Of a stretch of 5,442 nt of DNA, positions 1 to 5,442 are shown in pieces (position 1 is the stretch's first letter; every line of letters starts with the position of its first letter). The stretch covers positions 1 to 5,442 of the forward strand of contig DASYRM010000039.1 of assembly GCA_036004405.1 (NCBI GenBank), given 5' to 3'. The stretch comes from DASYRM01 sp036004405. Lineage in GTDB: Bacteria; Acidobacteriota; Vicinamibacteria; Vicinamibacterales; UBA2999. The translations under genes and the position numbers were made by a program. The notes under the pieces were generated by a model. That model worked only from the letters and a program-made list of their open reading frames with translations. It was not told where the DNA came from and made no database searches.

Positions 1-1
1 G

Positions 2-214
2 AATGAACCCGCATGGGGATCTCTGACAACGTGGGGCTCGGCGGTGATCTGGGGGCACAGCTGGCCGGGTGACGGTGATCTCGTTTGGGATTCGGCGGCG
101 ACGTGGTCCACCACGACGGTCTGGGATCCGATCATCGCCCCGTCCAGCGCCGGCCTCTCATGGCCAGAGCTTGGAGGACAAGCCGTGATTTGGGGGCACG
201 GTGGGCCGTATTGA
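2..214 (+). CDS. C-terminal end of a probable secreted subtilisin-like (S8) peptidase, 5' truncated
   Basis: The frame is open from base 2 to a TGA at 212-214, giving the last 70 residues of a gene that begins outside the window. The tail has nine tryptophans in 70 residues, many in a V-[IV]-W-G/D pattern: AVIWGHS at 14-20, LVWD at 27-30, TVWD at 39-42 and AVIWGHG at 61-67. Trp spacing is often exactly six (residues 5, 11, 17 and 29, 35, 41). No catalytic domain is inside the window. From family knowledge, such W-G tails close many acidobacterial S8 serine peptidases and probably lie outside the protease fold; the assignment rests on this tail alone. It is followed 80 bp later by the histidine kinase on the same strand, so co-transcription is possible. 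The alternative is an unrelated Trp-rich surface protein. Confidence 0.6.
   Translation, partial: NEPAWGSLTTWGSAVIWGHSWPGDGDLVWDSAATWSTTTVWDPIIAPSSAGLSWPELGGQAVIWGHGGPY
44..199 (+). repeat. Two copies of a 15-bp unit coding V-I-W-G-H
   Basis: The stretches at 44-58 and 185-199 (GTGATCTGGGGGCAC and GTGATTTGGGGGCAC) differ at one base. Both encode VIWGH in the same frame, so they are probably decayed internal repeats of the Trp-rich tail. The intervening units (LVWD, TVWD) have diverged further. Confidence 0.55.
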
Positions 215-294
215 TTCCAGCGATCTCGTCCTGTTGATGAACACAGACGTGGCGTCAGCCGCCGCGTCATCACGGCTTCGCAGGGTGTCGATAC

Positions 295-2313
295 ATGCGC
301 GCTGCCTGGCAATCAACGACCACTCCGAACGCGCCGCTCACGCATGGTTTCGCGGGCGTATATGGGATGACGGGTTCTGAGGACCGGCCGCCATCGACGA
401 TACGCGCTCGACCGGGTATCGGGCTCGCTCGTCGCGCATATCTCGGCGCGGTGATGGTGTCTGGTTCGCTGGTCTTGTGCTGGTCGGCCGTGGAGTTGAT
501 TGCCAGGCCGCCGGGGGCGTTGTGGCTTGTGCTTGCCGGGTTGACCGTCGCCTCGGCGTTGGCCACTGTTCGTCTGCCCGGTTTTCCGATCAGCTTCTCG
601 CTGTCGGACACGTTTACGATTATGGCGGCGTTGCTGTTCGGGCCGGCGGCGGGGGCCACGCTCGTGGCACTCGACGGCTTCGTCAGCTCGTGGCGGCTCA
701 GGATCTCGACGCCAACACCCGCGCGCGTGGCCTTCAACGTGACGTCACTGGCGCTGGCGATGTGGCTGGCGGCGCGTCTCTTTTTTGTGGTCATCCATCG
801 AGGACCACTCGCAGTCCAGCCGCCGCCAGTCGGCGGGATCCTCGGTCCTCTCGCCTTGTTCGCCTCGGCGTACTTTCTCCTCAACACAGGCCTGGTGGCC
901 GGTGCGGTCACGCTCGGCCGCCAGCTATCGCTCTTTCGAGTGTGGCGCGAGCATTTTCTCCCGCTCTGGCTGACGTACTTCGGGGGGACGTCGATTGCCG
1001 GCCTGATCCTGCTGCTGATGGCTGCAGGTCTGGCAAACCGGGCGACCTTGACGCTGGCGCTCCCCCTGGTCGTCCTGGTGCTCGTCGCCGTTCTGACGGG
1101 TGTCGAACGGCTCCGCGCACGAAGCGCCCAGTTCGCCAGACTGCGATCGTACGCCGCTGCGTTGCGCAGCACTGCGGACGCCGTGCTGCTCACCAACGTC
1201 GACGGTCAGATCACGTTCATGAATCCGACGGCCGAGCGGCTGACCGGTTGGACCGGCGCGCAGGCCGTTGGACGCAAGGTCGACGAGGTGCTTCGGCTGG
1301 AACCGACCGCCGTGGGCGACGAGGAACACGATCGTCGCGACGGCGCCCCGGACGAACGCTCCATCCGTGAATACAGCCTCGCGCGCCCGGACGGAAGCAC
1401 GTGTCCGATCGAGCAGACGTATGCCTACATCCGGGACGAGGACGACGCTATCGAGGGCGTGATTCGCACGTTTCGCGATATCAGTCAACGGAAGGCCGTC
1501 GAAGCCGAGCGTCAAGGGTTGTTGGACCGGCAGCAGGAGGCTCGCGCCGCCGCCGACGCAGCGAACCGATCCAAGGACGAATTCCTGGCGACGCTCTCGC
1601 ACGAGCTGCGCACGCCGATGACCGCGATCCTCGGCTGGGCGTCCCTCCTGAAAGACGGTCGTATGGACGACGACCGCACACGGAAGGCGCTGGCGGCGCT
1701 CGAGCGAAGCGCCCGCGCCCAGGCGACCGTCATGGATGATCTGCTGGATGTTTCCCAGATCGTTCGCGGCACCCTCCGGCTTGTTGTCCGGCGGACGAGT
1801 CTCGCCGAGGTGTTGGGCGAAGCCTTTGAGATTCTGGAACCGGCGATCACGGCCAAGCACATCGACCTCCGCATCAATGTCGAGTCAGATGTCTCCACGA
1901 TTGACGCTGACGCGGACCGGCTCCGCCAGGTGTTCTGGAACCTGCTGTCGAACGCCGCGAAGTTTACGCCGGACGGCGGATCCATCGAGGTGCATGCGCA
2001 GCGCGAGCGCGATGTCGTTCGTGTGGACGTGATTGACAGCGGCTGCGGCATCGATCCGGCCTTCCTGCCGTTCGTCTTCGATCGGTTCCGGCAGGAGAAT
2101 GGGTCCACCAAACGGGCCCATCGCGGCCTCGGCCTCGGCCTGGCCATCGTCCGCGAAGTCGTCCAACTCCACGGTGGCACCGTCGAAGCGAACAGTGAGG
2201 GGGCAGGGCACGGCTCGCGTTTCGTGGTCCGCCTGCCAGCCGGCGTGCGCAAGCGCAAGAGTGACGTGACCTTCCCACCTTCCGAAGTGCTCAAAGGCGA
2301 AGCGGGGACCTGA
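295..2313 (+). CDS. Membrane-bound PAS sensor histidine kinase, orphan
   Basis: The 672-residue protein should autophosphorylate on a histidine and pass the phosphate to a separate response regulator. Residues about 46-270 contain six or seven hydrophobic stretches, suggesting an integral-membrane sensor rather than a periplasmic domain. A PAS domain follows (about 285-395; NVDGQITFMNPTAERLTGW, closing with RTFRDISQRK), then a short charged linker. The phospho-acceptor motif SHELRTP is at 435-441 (His436). ATPase boxes are present: N-box WNLLSNAAKFT (548-558), G1 DSGCGI (581-586), F-box FDRFRQ (595-600) and G2 RGLGLGLAIV (610-619). All key residues look intact. There is no receiver domain, and no regulator gene is nearby, so the partner is unknown. 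ATG 295 is the first possible start after an in-frame TGA at 238-240 and has a weak AGGGTG seven bases upstream. ATG 367 (residue 25) is a possible alternative with no better ribosome site. The sensed signal cannot be read from the sequence. Confidence 0.93.
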   Translation: MRAAWQSTTTPNAPLTHGFAGVYGMTGSEDRPPSTIRARPGIGLARRAYLGAVMVSGSLVLCWSAVELIARPPGALWLVLAGLTVASALATVRLPGFPISFSLSDTFTIMAALLFGPAAGATLVALDGFVSSWRLRISTPTPARVAFNVTSLALAMWLAARLFFVVIHRGPLAVQPPPVGGILGPLALFASAYFLLNTGLVAGAVTLGRQLSLFRVWREHFLPLWLTYFGGTSIAGLILLLMAAGLANRATLTLALPLVVLVLVAVLTGVERLRARSAQFARLRSYAAALRSTADAVLLTNVDGQITFMNPTAERLTGWTGAQAVGRKVDEVLRLEPTAVGDEEHDRRDGAPDERSIREYSLARPDGSTCPIEQTYAYIRDEDDAIEGVIRTFRDISQRKAVEAERQGLLDRQQEARAAADAANRSKDEFLATLSHELRTPMTAILGWASLLKDGRMDDDRTRKALAALERSARAQATVMDDLLDVSQIVRGTLRLVVRRTSLAEVLGEAFEILEPAITAKHIDLRINVESDVSTIDADADRLRQVFWNLLSNAAKFTPDGGSIEVHAQRERDVVRVDVIDSGCGIDPAFLPFVFDRFRQENGSTKRAHRGLGLGLAIVREVVQLHGGTVEANSEGAGHGSRFVVRLPAGVRKRKSDVTFPPSEVLKGEAGT

Positions 2314-2369
2314 TCGACCCCGGTCCAGCAGCGTTTACGAGTAAGTGACGCCGCCACACGGCACGACAT

Positions 2370-2439
2370 TCAACGCAGAAACCGCTGAACTCGCAGAACA
2401 AACCGGTTTTCTCTGCGGGTTCCGCGAGTTCTGCGTTGA
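2370..2439. repeat. 70-nt palindrome built from 9-bp CGCAGAA-type units
   Basis: Folding about the centre at 2404/2405 pairs 30 of 35 positions (one is G-U); mismatches are at 2381, 2382, 2386, 2398 and 2399 against their partners. The left arm is three tandem 9-mers: AACGCAGAA (2372-2380), ACCGCTGAA (2381-2389) and CTCGCAGAA (2390-2398). The right arm, read on the minus strand, is AACGCAGAA, CTCGCGGAA and CCCGCAGAG (2437-2411). The apex is the perfect palindrome AAACCGGTTT (2400-2409). It lies 57 bp past the kinase stop codon, where it could stop or protect either convergent transcript. No T-tract follows on either strand, so it is not a textbook terminator. Similar CGCAGA-type arrays occur dispersed in other bacterial genomes, from memory. 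Confidence 0.75.
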
Positions 2440-2458
2440 TCGTCGTGGCTGGTCCTAG

Positions 2459-2551
2459 GTGCGCCACAGGCGCGCCCGCCGGAGCGGAGCGGGGCAACGG
2501 GGCCCCCGCGAGCGGAGGCGTCGGGGGTCCGCGGGGGCGAAGCCCCCCGGA
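2459..2551. repeat. GC-rich hairpin cluster, possible bidirectional transcription stop
   Basis: Three stems sit within 93 bases: GCGCC/GGCGC (2461-2465 with 2469-2473, ACA loop); GCGGGG/CCCCGC (2489-2494 with 2504-2509); and a ten-pair stem TCCG-GGGGGC with GCCCCC-CGGA (2528-2538 with 2542-2551, one bulged C at 2532, GAA loop). The last ends ten bases before the permease stop codon on the opposite strand. Its composition, dominated by G and C runs, differs from the coding flanks. The strong GGGGGC-GAA-GCCCCC stem-loop is the best terminator candidate in the gap, although neither strand has a following T-run. It may also be a dispersed repeat. Confidence 0.55.
2528..2551. terminator. Strong GC stem-loop between convergent genes
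   Basis: Ten base pairs with one bulged C close on a GAA triloop (GGGGGC at 2533-2538, GCCCCC at 2542-2547). On the minus strand it starts 10 bases after the permease TAA (2563-2561), the usual place for an operon-end hairpin. There is no U-tract, so Rho-independent function is uncertain; an mRNA 3'-end stabiliser fits equally well. Confidence 0.4.
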
Positions 2552-2560
2552 TCTAGTTGG

Positions 2561-3541
2561 TTAAGCGCTTGGTGGAATCCGGTCGAACCGGGCGCCGGGA
2601 GACTCAACCGCCAGGTTTACCGCGAACACCACGGAGAAGATCGCGATGGCCGGCGCGAGGAGCCACGGCGCGCTCGCGAGGACGCTCACATTTCCTGCCT
2701 CCTGCAGCAATGTGCCCCAGCTTGGCAGATCGTCGGGGAAGCCCAGACCCGCATACGACAGCGCCGCTTCCGTGAGGATGCAGGCCGGAAGAAACAGCGT
2801 GAACTGGGTGCGAACGAAGCCGGCAGTGGCGGGCAGCATGTGGCGCCAGAGCACGCGCCACCTCGTCGCTCCGAGCGCGAGCGCGGCCTCGGCGTAATCC
2901 CGGTGCCGCTCTGCGGCAACGATAGCCCGCACGCCGCGCGCTGCGAGAGGCCAGCCGACCAGCGCGAAGATCGCCGCCGTGAGCAGAAAGATCTCCCACG
3001 GCGGCAGCACGAGCGGCAGCACGGCGCGGAGAGCGAGCACCACGTATAAGGCGGGCAGCACCATCACGAACTCCGCGATGCGCATGATGACGGCGCCGAG
3101 CGCACCGTTGGCGTGACCGGCCGCGCCGCCGGCGAGAGCGCCGAGGAACGTCGCGCCGCACGCCGCGATCAACGCCAGCGCGAGCGAGATCCGCGCGCCG
3201 TGGAGCAGCCGGCTGAACACGTCACGTCCGAGAGCGTCCCCGCCAAGCAGCAGCAACGGCTGCGCGTCGTCCGCCGTACGGACCAGCCGTGGCCCCAGCC
3301 AGTGCAGCGGCACGACGTGCTCGCGATCGACGGTGTAGCGGCGCTCCAGTGCATTCTCGAGCCGGTGCGCATAGAAAAACGGCATCGTGAGACCGCCGGC
3401 ATCGGTGAGGACGTGAAGCCGCGAAGGCGGCGCGTAGGCGCGCGAATCGAATGGGCGCCGCGGATCGTTCGGCGAGAGCCACGGGGCGAAGGCGGCGGCG
3501 AGCATCCACGCGCCGAGCAGGCCGACGGCAAGGCGCTTCAC
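2561..3541 (-). CDS. OppC/DppC-type ABC transporter permease
   Basis: This 326-residue inner-membrane protein is the second permease subunit of a peptide-type ABC importer. A first membrane helix (about 4-20) is followed by a long loop (about 22-95), presumed periplasmic. The OppC signature GGDALGRDVFSRLLHGAR is at 100-117, with Gly101 where most relatives have Thr. Membrane helices continue at about 118-140, 147-178, 183-205, 240-262 and 288-311. The cytoplasmic EAA loop that contacts the ATPase is clear: EAALALG at 218-224, ending in MLP at 235-237. The chosen start is GTG at 3541, whose bases overlap the upstream permease stop as GTGA, indicating translational coupling. The open frame continues upstream to 3880, but that part overlaps the upstream permease gene and is not needed for the domain. 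It is the last gene of the operon in this window. Substrate (di/oligopeptide, nickel or other) cannot be told from the permease. Confidence 0.92.
   Translation of the reverse strand: MKRLAVGLLGAWMLAAAFAPWLSPNDPRRPFDSRAYAPPSRLHVLTDAGGLTMPFFYAHRLENALERRYTVDREHVVPLHWLGPRLVRTADDAQPLLLLGGDALGRDVFSRLLHGARISLALALIAACGATFLGALAGGAAGHANGALGAVIMRIAEFVMVLPALYVVLALRAVLPLVLPPWEIFLLTAAIFALVGWPLAARGVRAIVAAERHRDYAEAALALGATRWRVLWRHMLPATAGFVRTQFTLFLPACILTEAALSYAGLGFPDDLPSWGTLLQEAGNVSVLASAPWLLAPAIAIFSVVFAVNLAVESPGARFDRIPPSA
3538..3541 (-). promoter_or_regulatory. GTGA stop/start overlap coupling the two permeases
   Basis: On the minus strand the TGA of the OppB-type gene (3540-3538) shares bases with the GTG start of the OppC-type gene (3541-3539). 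There is no clear Shine-Dalgarno sequence just upstream, so ribosomes ending the first permease probably restart on the second. This would keep the two membrane subunits near equal amounts. Confidence 0.75.
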
Positions 3542-4530
3542 GGCGTCGCTGTCGGCCCCCGTGCGGGCGGCGCGATCGTGACTCGTGGATCGACGATCGC
3601 GAGCAGGAGATCGGATCCGAGGATGCCTAGAGCGAGGAAAGCCGCCGCCGCGCTCGCGCAGGCGGCGGCGAGATAGATGTCGCGTGCGCCGAGCGCATCG
3701 TACGTGAGCCGTCCCAACCCGGGCCACGCGGTCACCAGTTCCACGGCGAAGGACCCGCTCAGCAACGCCCCGCCGATCAGCCCCAGCACCGCCGTCACTG
3801 GCTTGGCGCTGAGCGGCCACGCGTGCCGCCAGAGCAACCGCCGCCTGGAGACGCCGCGCGCGAGTGCGGCGGTCATGCACGGTTCAGCGAGGGCGTCTGC
3901 CAGCGCCTGCGACTGCACCCGCTCGAGCGTCGCTGCCAACGGCAGCCCGACAGCCATCGCCGGCACCGGCACGTGCCACGCAAGATCACGGACCCACAAC
4001 GACCATCCGTCCGCAGGTGATGCCAGAGAGGTCATGCCGCCCGTCGGAAAGATCCCCGTCATGGCTGCGAGCGCCAATAGCAGAATCGACGCGATCAGCG
4101 CGGGCACCGACAGACACAGCACCGACGCGCCGCGGACAATCGACGGAGCCAGACCGGTTGGACGGCTGCCCGTGAATACACCAAGCGGCAGGCCCAATCC
4201 AACGGCGATGATCAGCGCCGCAGCAGCCAGCAGCGTGCTGTTGGCCGCGCGCTGTGCGACGAGGGCGCCGACCGGTCGCTGGTAGAGCAGCGACGTGCCG
4301 AAATCGAGACGCACCGCGCCGGCGAGCCATGACAGATAGAGAACGGCCGGCGGCCGGTCGAGCTTCAGTCGCACACGCTCGCGCGCCATCCGCTGCTGGT
4401 TGGCGCCAATCCCCCCCGCGGTGGCGACGTAGTCGCCCTGCGATGCTGTTGCGAGCAGCAACGCCGCTGACGCGACGATCAGCACCATCAACAGCGACGA
4501 TACGAGCCGGCGCGCAAGAAAGCGGACCAT
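3538..4530 (-). CDS. OppB/DppB-type ABC transporter permease
   Basis: This 330-residue inner-membrane protein is the first permease subunit of the same importer. MVRFLARRLVSSLLMVLIV at the N-terminus is the usual OppB opening with the first helix at about 10-28. A periplasmic segment (about 30-95) includes LDFGTS at 75-80 and the PVGALVAQR stretch at 86-94. Helices follow at about 98-119, 132-158, 184-203, 244-263 and 284-312. The EAA-type loop is at about 215-240 (AALARGVSRRRLLWRHAWPL), weaker at its first residues than in the partner permease. AWPGLGRL at 268-275 and the closing DPRV at 314-317 are typical. The gene overlaps the next by four bases. I chose ATG 4530 because it gives the family's normal N-terminus, but it has no good ribosome site. 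TTG 4554 (eight residues longer) has AGGAG at ideal spacing inside the upstream repeat element. The open frame to 4599 lies in that element and is probably not translated. Confidence 0.92.
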   Translation of the reverse strand: MVRFLARRLVSSLLMVLIVASAALLLATASQGDYVATAGGIGANQQRMARERVRLKLDRPPAVLYLSWLAGAVRLDFGTSLLYQRPVGALVAQRAANSTLLAAAALIIAVGLGLPLGVFTGSRPTGLAPSIVRGASVLCLSVPALIASILLLALAAMTGIFPTGGMTSLASPADGWSLWVRDLAWHVPVPAMAVGLPLAATLERVQSQALADALAEPCMTAALARGVSRRRLLWRHAWPLSAKPVTAVLGLIGGALLSGSFAVELVTAWPGLGRLTYDALGARDIYLAAACASAAAAFLALGILGSDLLLAIVDPRVTIAPPARGPTATP

Positions 4531-4533
4531 TCC

Positions 4534-4566
4534 AGGAGCATGTCCGAGAAACAAGAACACGCTCCT
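4534..4566 (-). promoter_or_regulatory. Hairpin pairing an AGGAG ribosome site with CUCCU before the permease start
   Basis: In the minus-strand mRNA, AGGAGCGUGU (4566-4557) can pair with ACAUGCUCCU (4543-4534), ten pairs with one G-U and a 13-nt loop. The 5' arm contains the only strong Shine-Dalgarno sequence (AGGAG, 4566-4562) near the permease gene, seven bases before TTG 4554. The 3' arm ends three bases before ATG 4530. When folded it would hide the ribosome site and the TTG start. Whether it acts as a translational brake, an mRNA stabiliser or simply as part of the repeat is unknown. Confidence 0.45.
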
Positions 4567-4617
4567 AGTAGGCCGGCTTCGCTGGCGAAAAACAACCACA
4601 ATTACTCGGACGGGCTC
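4534..4617. repeat. 84-bp miniature element with 13-bp terminal inverted repeats
   Basis: The left end GAGCATGTCCGAG (4536-4548) and right end CTCGGACGGGCTC (4605-4617) are inverted repeats matching at 11 of 13 positions. Inside are two hairpins: AGGAGCATGT with ACACGCTCCT (4534-4543 with 4557-4566, nine pairs, plus a G-U in the minus-strand RNA) and GCCGGC with GCTGGC (4572-4577 with 4581-4586, TTC loop). The interior is richer in A and C runs on the plus strand than the genes beside it. It fills almost the whole gap between the binding-protein stop codon (4620-4618) and the permease ATG (4530). No target duplication or coding capacity is visible. It resembles a REP/MITE-like intergenic repeat; family membership is inference. 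Confidence 0.65.
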
Positions 4618-5442
4618 TTAGCGCGCGCCGGAGGGGATGACCGACACCTCGTCGGCGTTCCAGAGCACCTGGGGACGCTTCAACGCCGGCGTGAAGCTGG
4701 CGACGCGAGTGCTCGTCGCCACGTACACATGCGGGATGGCGAACGACATCGCGGGCAGGTGCTCGGCGATTGTGCGCTGGACCTGCTCGAACAAGCGGCG
4801 TCGCTCGGCCGGGTCGATGGTGCCGGCCTGGCGGGCCATGACGCTGTCGATGTCGCGTTCCCACGCCGTCGCCGGCTGCGCCTGCCGCGGATTCCAGACG
4901 TGACCGCTGCCCGACGACAGCCACAGATCGAGGTTCGCGGCTGGATCGGGATCCGTGAGCAGGAAGTTGTAGATCGCGTCGTAGTCGCCGGCCGTCCAGT
5001 GGCCGACGACGGAGCTGAGGTCGAGCGCCACGACATCGAGCGTGACGCCGAGACGGGCCAGCGCCTCGCGCAGGAACGCAGCGCCCTTTTCGCTCGCGCC
5101 CACGCCTTTCACAATCAGCACGGTGAAGCGCACCGGCGCCCCCGACTCACTTTCGAGCTGGCCGTCCGCGTTGCGATCGCGCAGCCCAATCGAGGCAAAC
5201 AACGCCCGCGCGCGATCCGGATCGTAGTCCGGACGGTCGGCGCCGGCCGAGTACCACACCGTGTTGGCGGGGCTGACCAGGCCCCACGACGGTTCGGCGG
5301 CGCCGAGGTAGACGGTGCGCGCGAAAACGCGGCGGTCCACGGCATGCGACAGCCCGCGGCGGAACTCCGCGCGCTGCAGCCAGGCGCGGTGCGTGTCTCC
5401 GGACGTGCGCGGGCCCAGGTTGAACCAGAGCACGTGCATGTC
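4618..5442 (-). CDS. Family 5 substrate-binding protein (peptide-type ABC uptake), N-terminus cut off
   Basis: The open frame runs off the right edge of the window, leaving 274 C-terminal residues and a TAA at 4620-4618. Full family members are usually about 500-600 residues, so roughly half is missing, including any signal peptide. Family 5 (DppA/OppA/NikA-type) hallmarks are WFNLGPRTSG (about 6-15), the conserved RRGLSHAVDRR (28-38), the lobe segment DYDPDRARALF (72-82), and DYDAIYNFLLTDPDP (153-167) followed by LDLWLSSGSG (171-180). The protein should bind a peptide-like ligand outside the inner membrane and hand it to the two permeases downstream. An internal ATG at 5439 is not the start, since the conserved domain is already under way there. 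It is the promoter-proximal gene visible in the operon. The ligand cannot be predicted from this part. Confidence 0.92.
   Translation of the reverse strand, partial: DMHVLWFNLGPRTSGDTHRAWLQRAEFRRGLSHAVDRRVFARTVYLGAAEPSWGLVSPANTVWYSAGADRPDYDPDRARALFASIGLRDRNADGQLESESGAPVRFTVLIVKGVGASEKGAAFLREALARLGVTLDVVALDLSSVVGHWTAGDYDAIYNFLLTDPDPAANLDLWLSSGSGHVWNPRQAQPATAWERDIDSVMARQAGTIDPAERRRLFEQVQRTIAEHLPAMSFAIPHVYVATSTRVASFTPALKRPQVLWNADEVSVIPSGAR

Larger units (their letters stand above)
2314..2560. other. Convergent intergenic region with two structured elements
   Basis: This 247-bp gap separates the 3' ends of the histidine kinase gene (+) and the permease gene (-). I see no credible coding sequence that belongs to it. 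It holds the palindrome at 2370-2439 and the GC-rich hairpin cluster at 2459-2551; the first 56 bases show nothing notable. Confidence 0.7.

Noticed and set aside
215..294. Possible promoter between the protease tail and the histidine kinase
   Set aside because: I could find no convincing -35/-10 pair in these 80 bases; the kinase may be read from an upstream promoter, but nothing can be marked.
270..1196. Long minus-strand open frame (308 codons) opposite the histidine kinase
   Set aside because: It is rich in Arg, Ala, Ser and Pro with no recognisable domain and lies antisense to a well-supported kinase; such shadow frames are common in GC-rich DNA.
477..1370. Plus-strand frame of 297 codons overlapping the kinase in another frame
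   Set aside because: It covers the membrane and PAS coding region in a different register and has no domain of its own.
925..2369. Two further long minus-strand frames (925-1860 and 1512-2369) opposite the kinase
   Set aside because: Low-complexity, basic translations without motifs; the plus strand encodes all the kinase boxes here.
2370..2439. Possible CRISPR array or replication iterons
   Set aside because: The 9-bp units are directly adjacent without spacers and are arranged as one inverted repeat, and no cas or replication gene is nearby.
2459..3049. Plus-strand frame of 196 codons crossing the GC-rich block
   Set aside because: Most of it is antisense to the OppC-type permease and the translation is Arg/Gly/Glu-rich noise; its ATG sits at the edge of the hairpin block.
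3542..3880. N-terminal extension of the OppC-type permease frame up to 3880
   Set aside because: It overlaps the coding region of the OppB-type permease, has no homology-like features, and the GTG at 3541 with the GTGA overlap explains the start.
3677..4285. Plus-strand frame of 202 codons opposite the OppB-type permease
   Set aside because: Ser/Ala/Pro/Arg-rich antisense shadow of a convincing permease; no ribosome site or domain.

Overview
The window is GC-rich (roughly two thirds G+C by eye) and looks like an ordinary bacterial chromosome. I infer Acidobacteriota, possibly a Vicinamibacteria-like lineage. The hints are a C-terminal tail rich in V-[IV]-W-G motifs, as on acidobacterial subtilisin-like proteases, a membrane-anchored PAS histidine kinase, and the intergenic repeats. 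This is family knowledge applied by eye, not a database result.

Layout: (1) Positions 2-214 (+) hold the last 70 codons of a gene that starts outside the window, a Trp-rich tail probably belonging to a secreted S8 peptidase. (2) Positions 295-2313 (+) encode a complete sensor histidine kinase: several membrane helices, a PAS domain, the phospho-acceptor domain and the ATPase domain, with no receiver. (3) Positions 2314-2560 are a convergent intergenic stretch with two unlike structured elements side by side: a 70-nt near-perfect palindrome made of 9-bp units (2370-2439) and a very GC-rich hairpin cluster (2459-2551). (4) The minus strand, read from right to left, holds a peptide-type ABC uptake operon: the C-terminal part of a family 5 substrate-binding protein (4618-5442, cut by the window edge), an OppB/DppB-type permease (3538-4530) and an OppC/DppC-type permease (2561-3541). 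The permease genes overlap by 4 bases (GTGA). No ATPase gene is visible in the window.

The most interesting signal is the gap between the binding-protein and first permease genes. It is almost wholly filled by an 84-bp element with 13-bp imperfect terminal inverted repeats and internal hairpins. One hairpin, in the operon mRNA, would pair an AGGAG ribosome-binding sequence with a CUCCU lying three bases before the permease AUG. This could set the ratio of binding protein to permease, as REP sequences do between malE and malF in E. coli. No CRISPR array, RNA gene, transposase or wholly new gene system could be supported.
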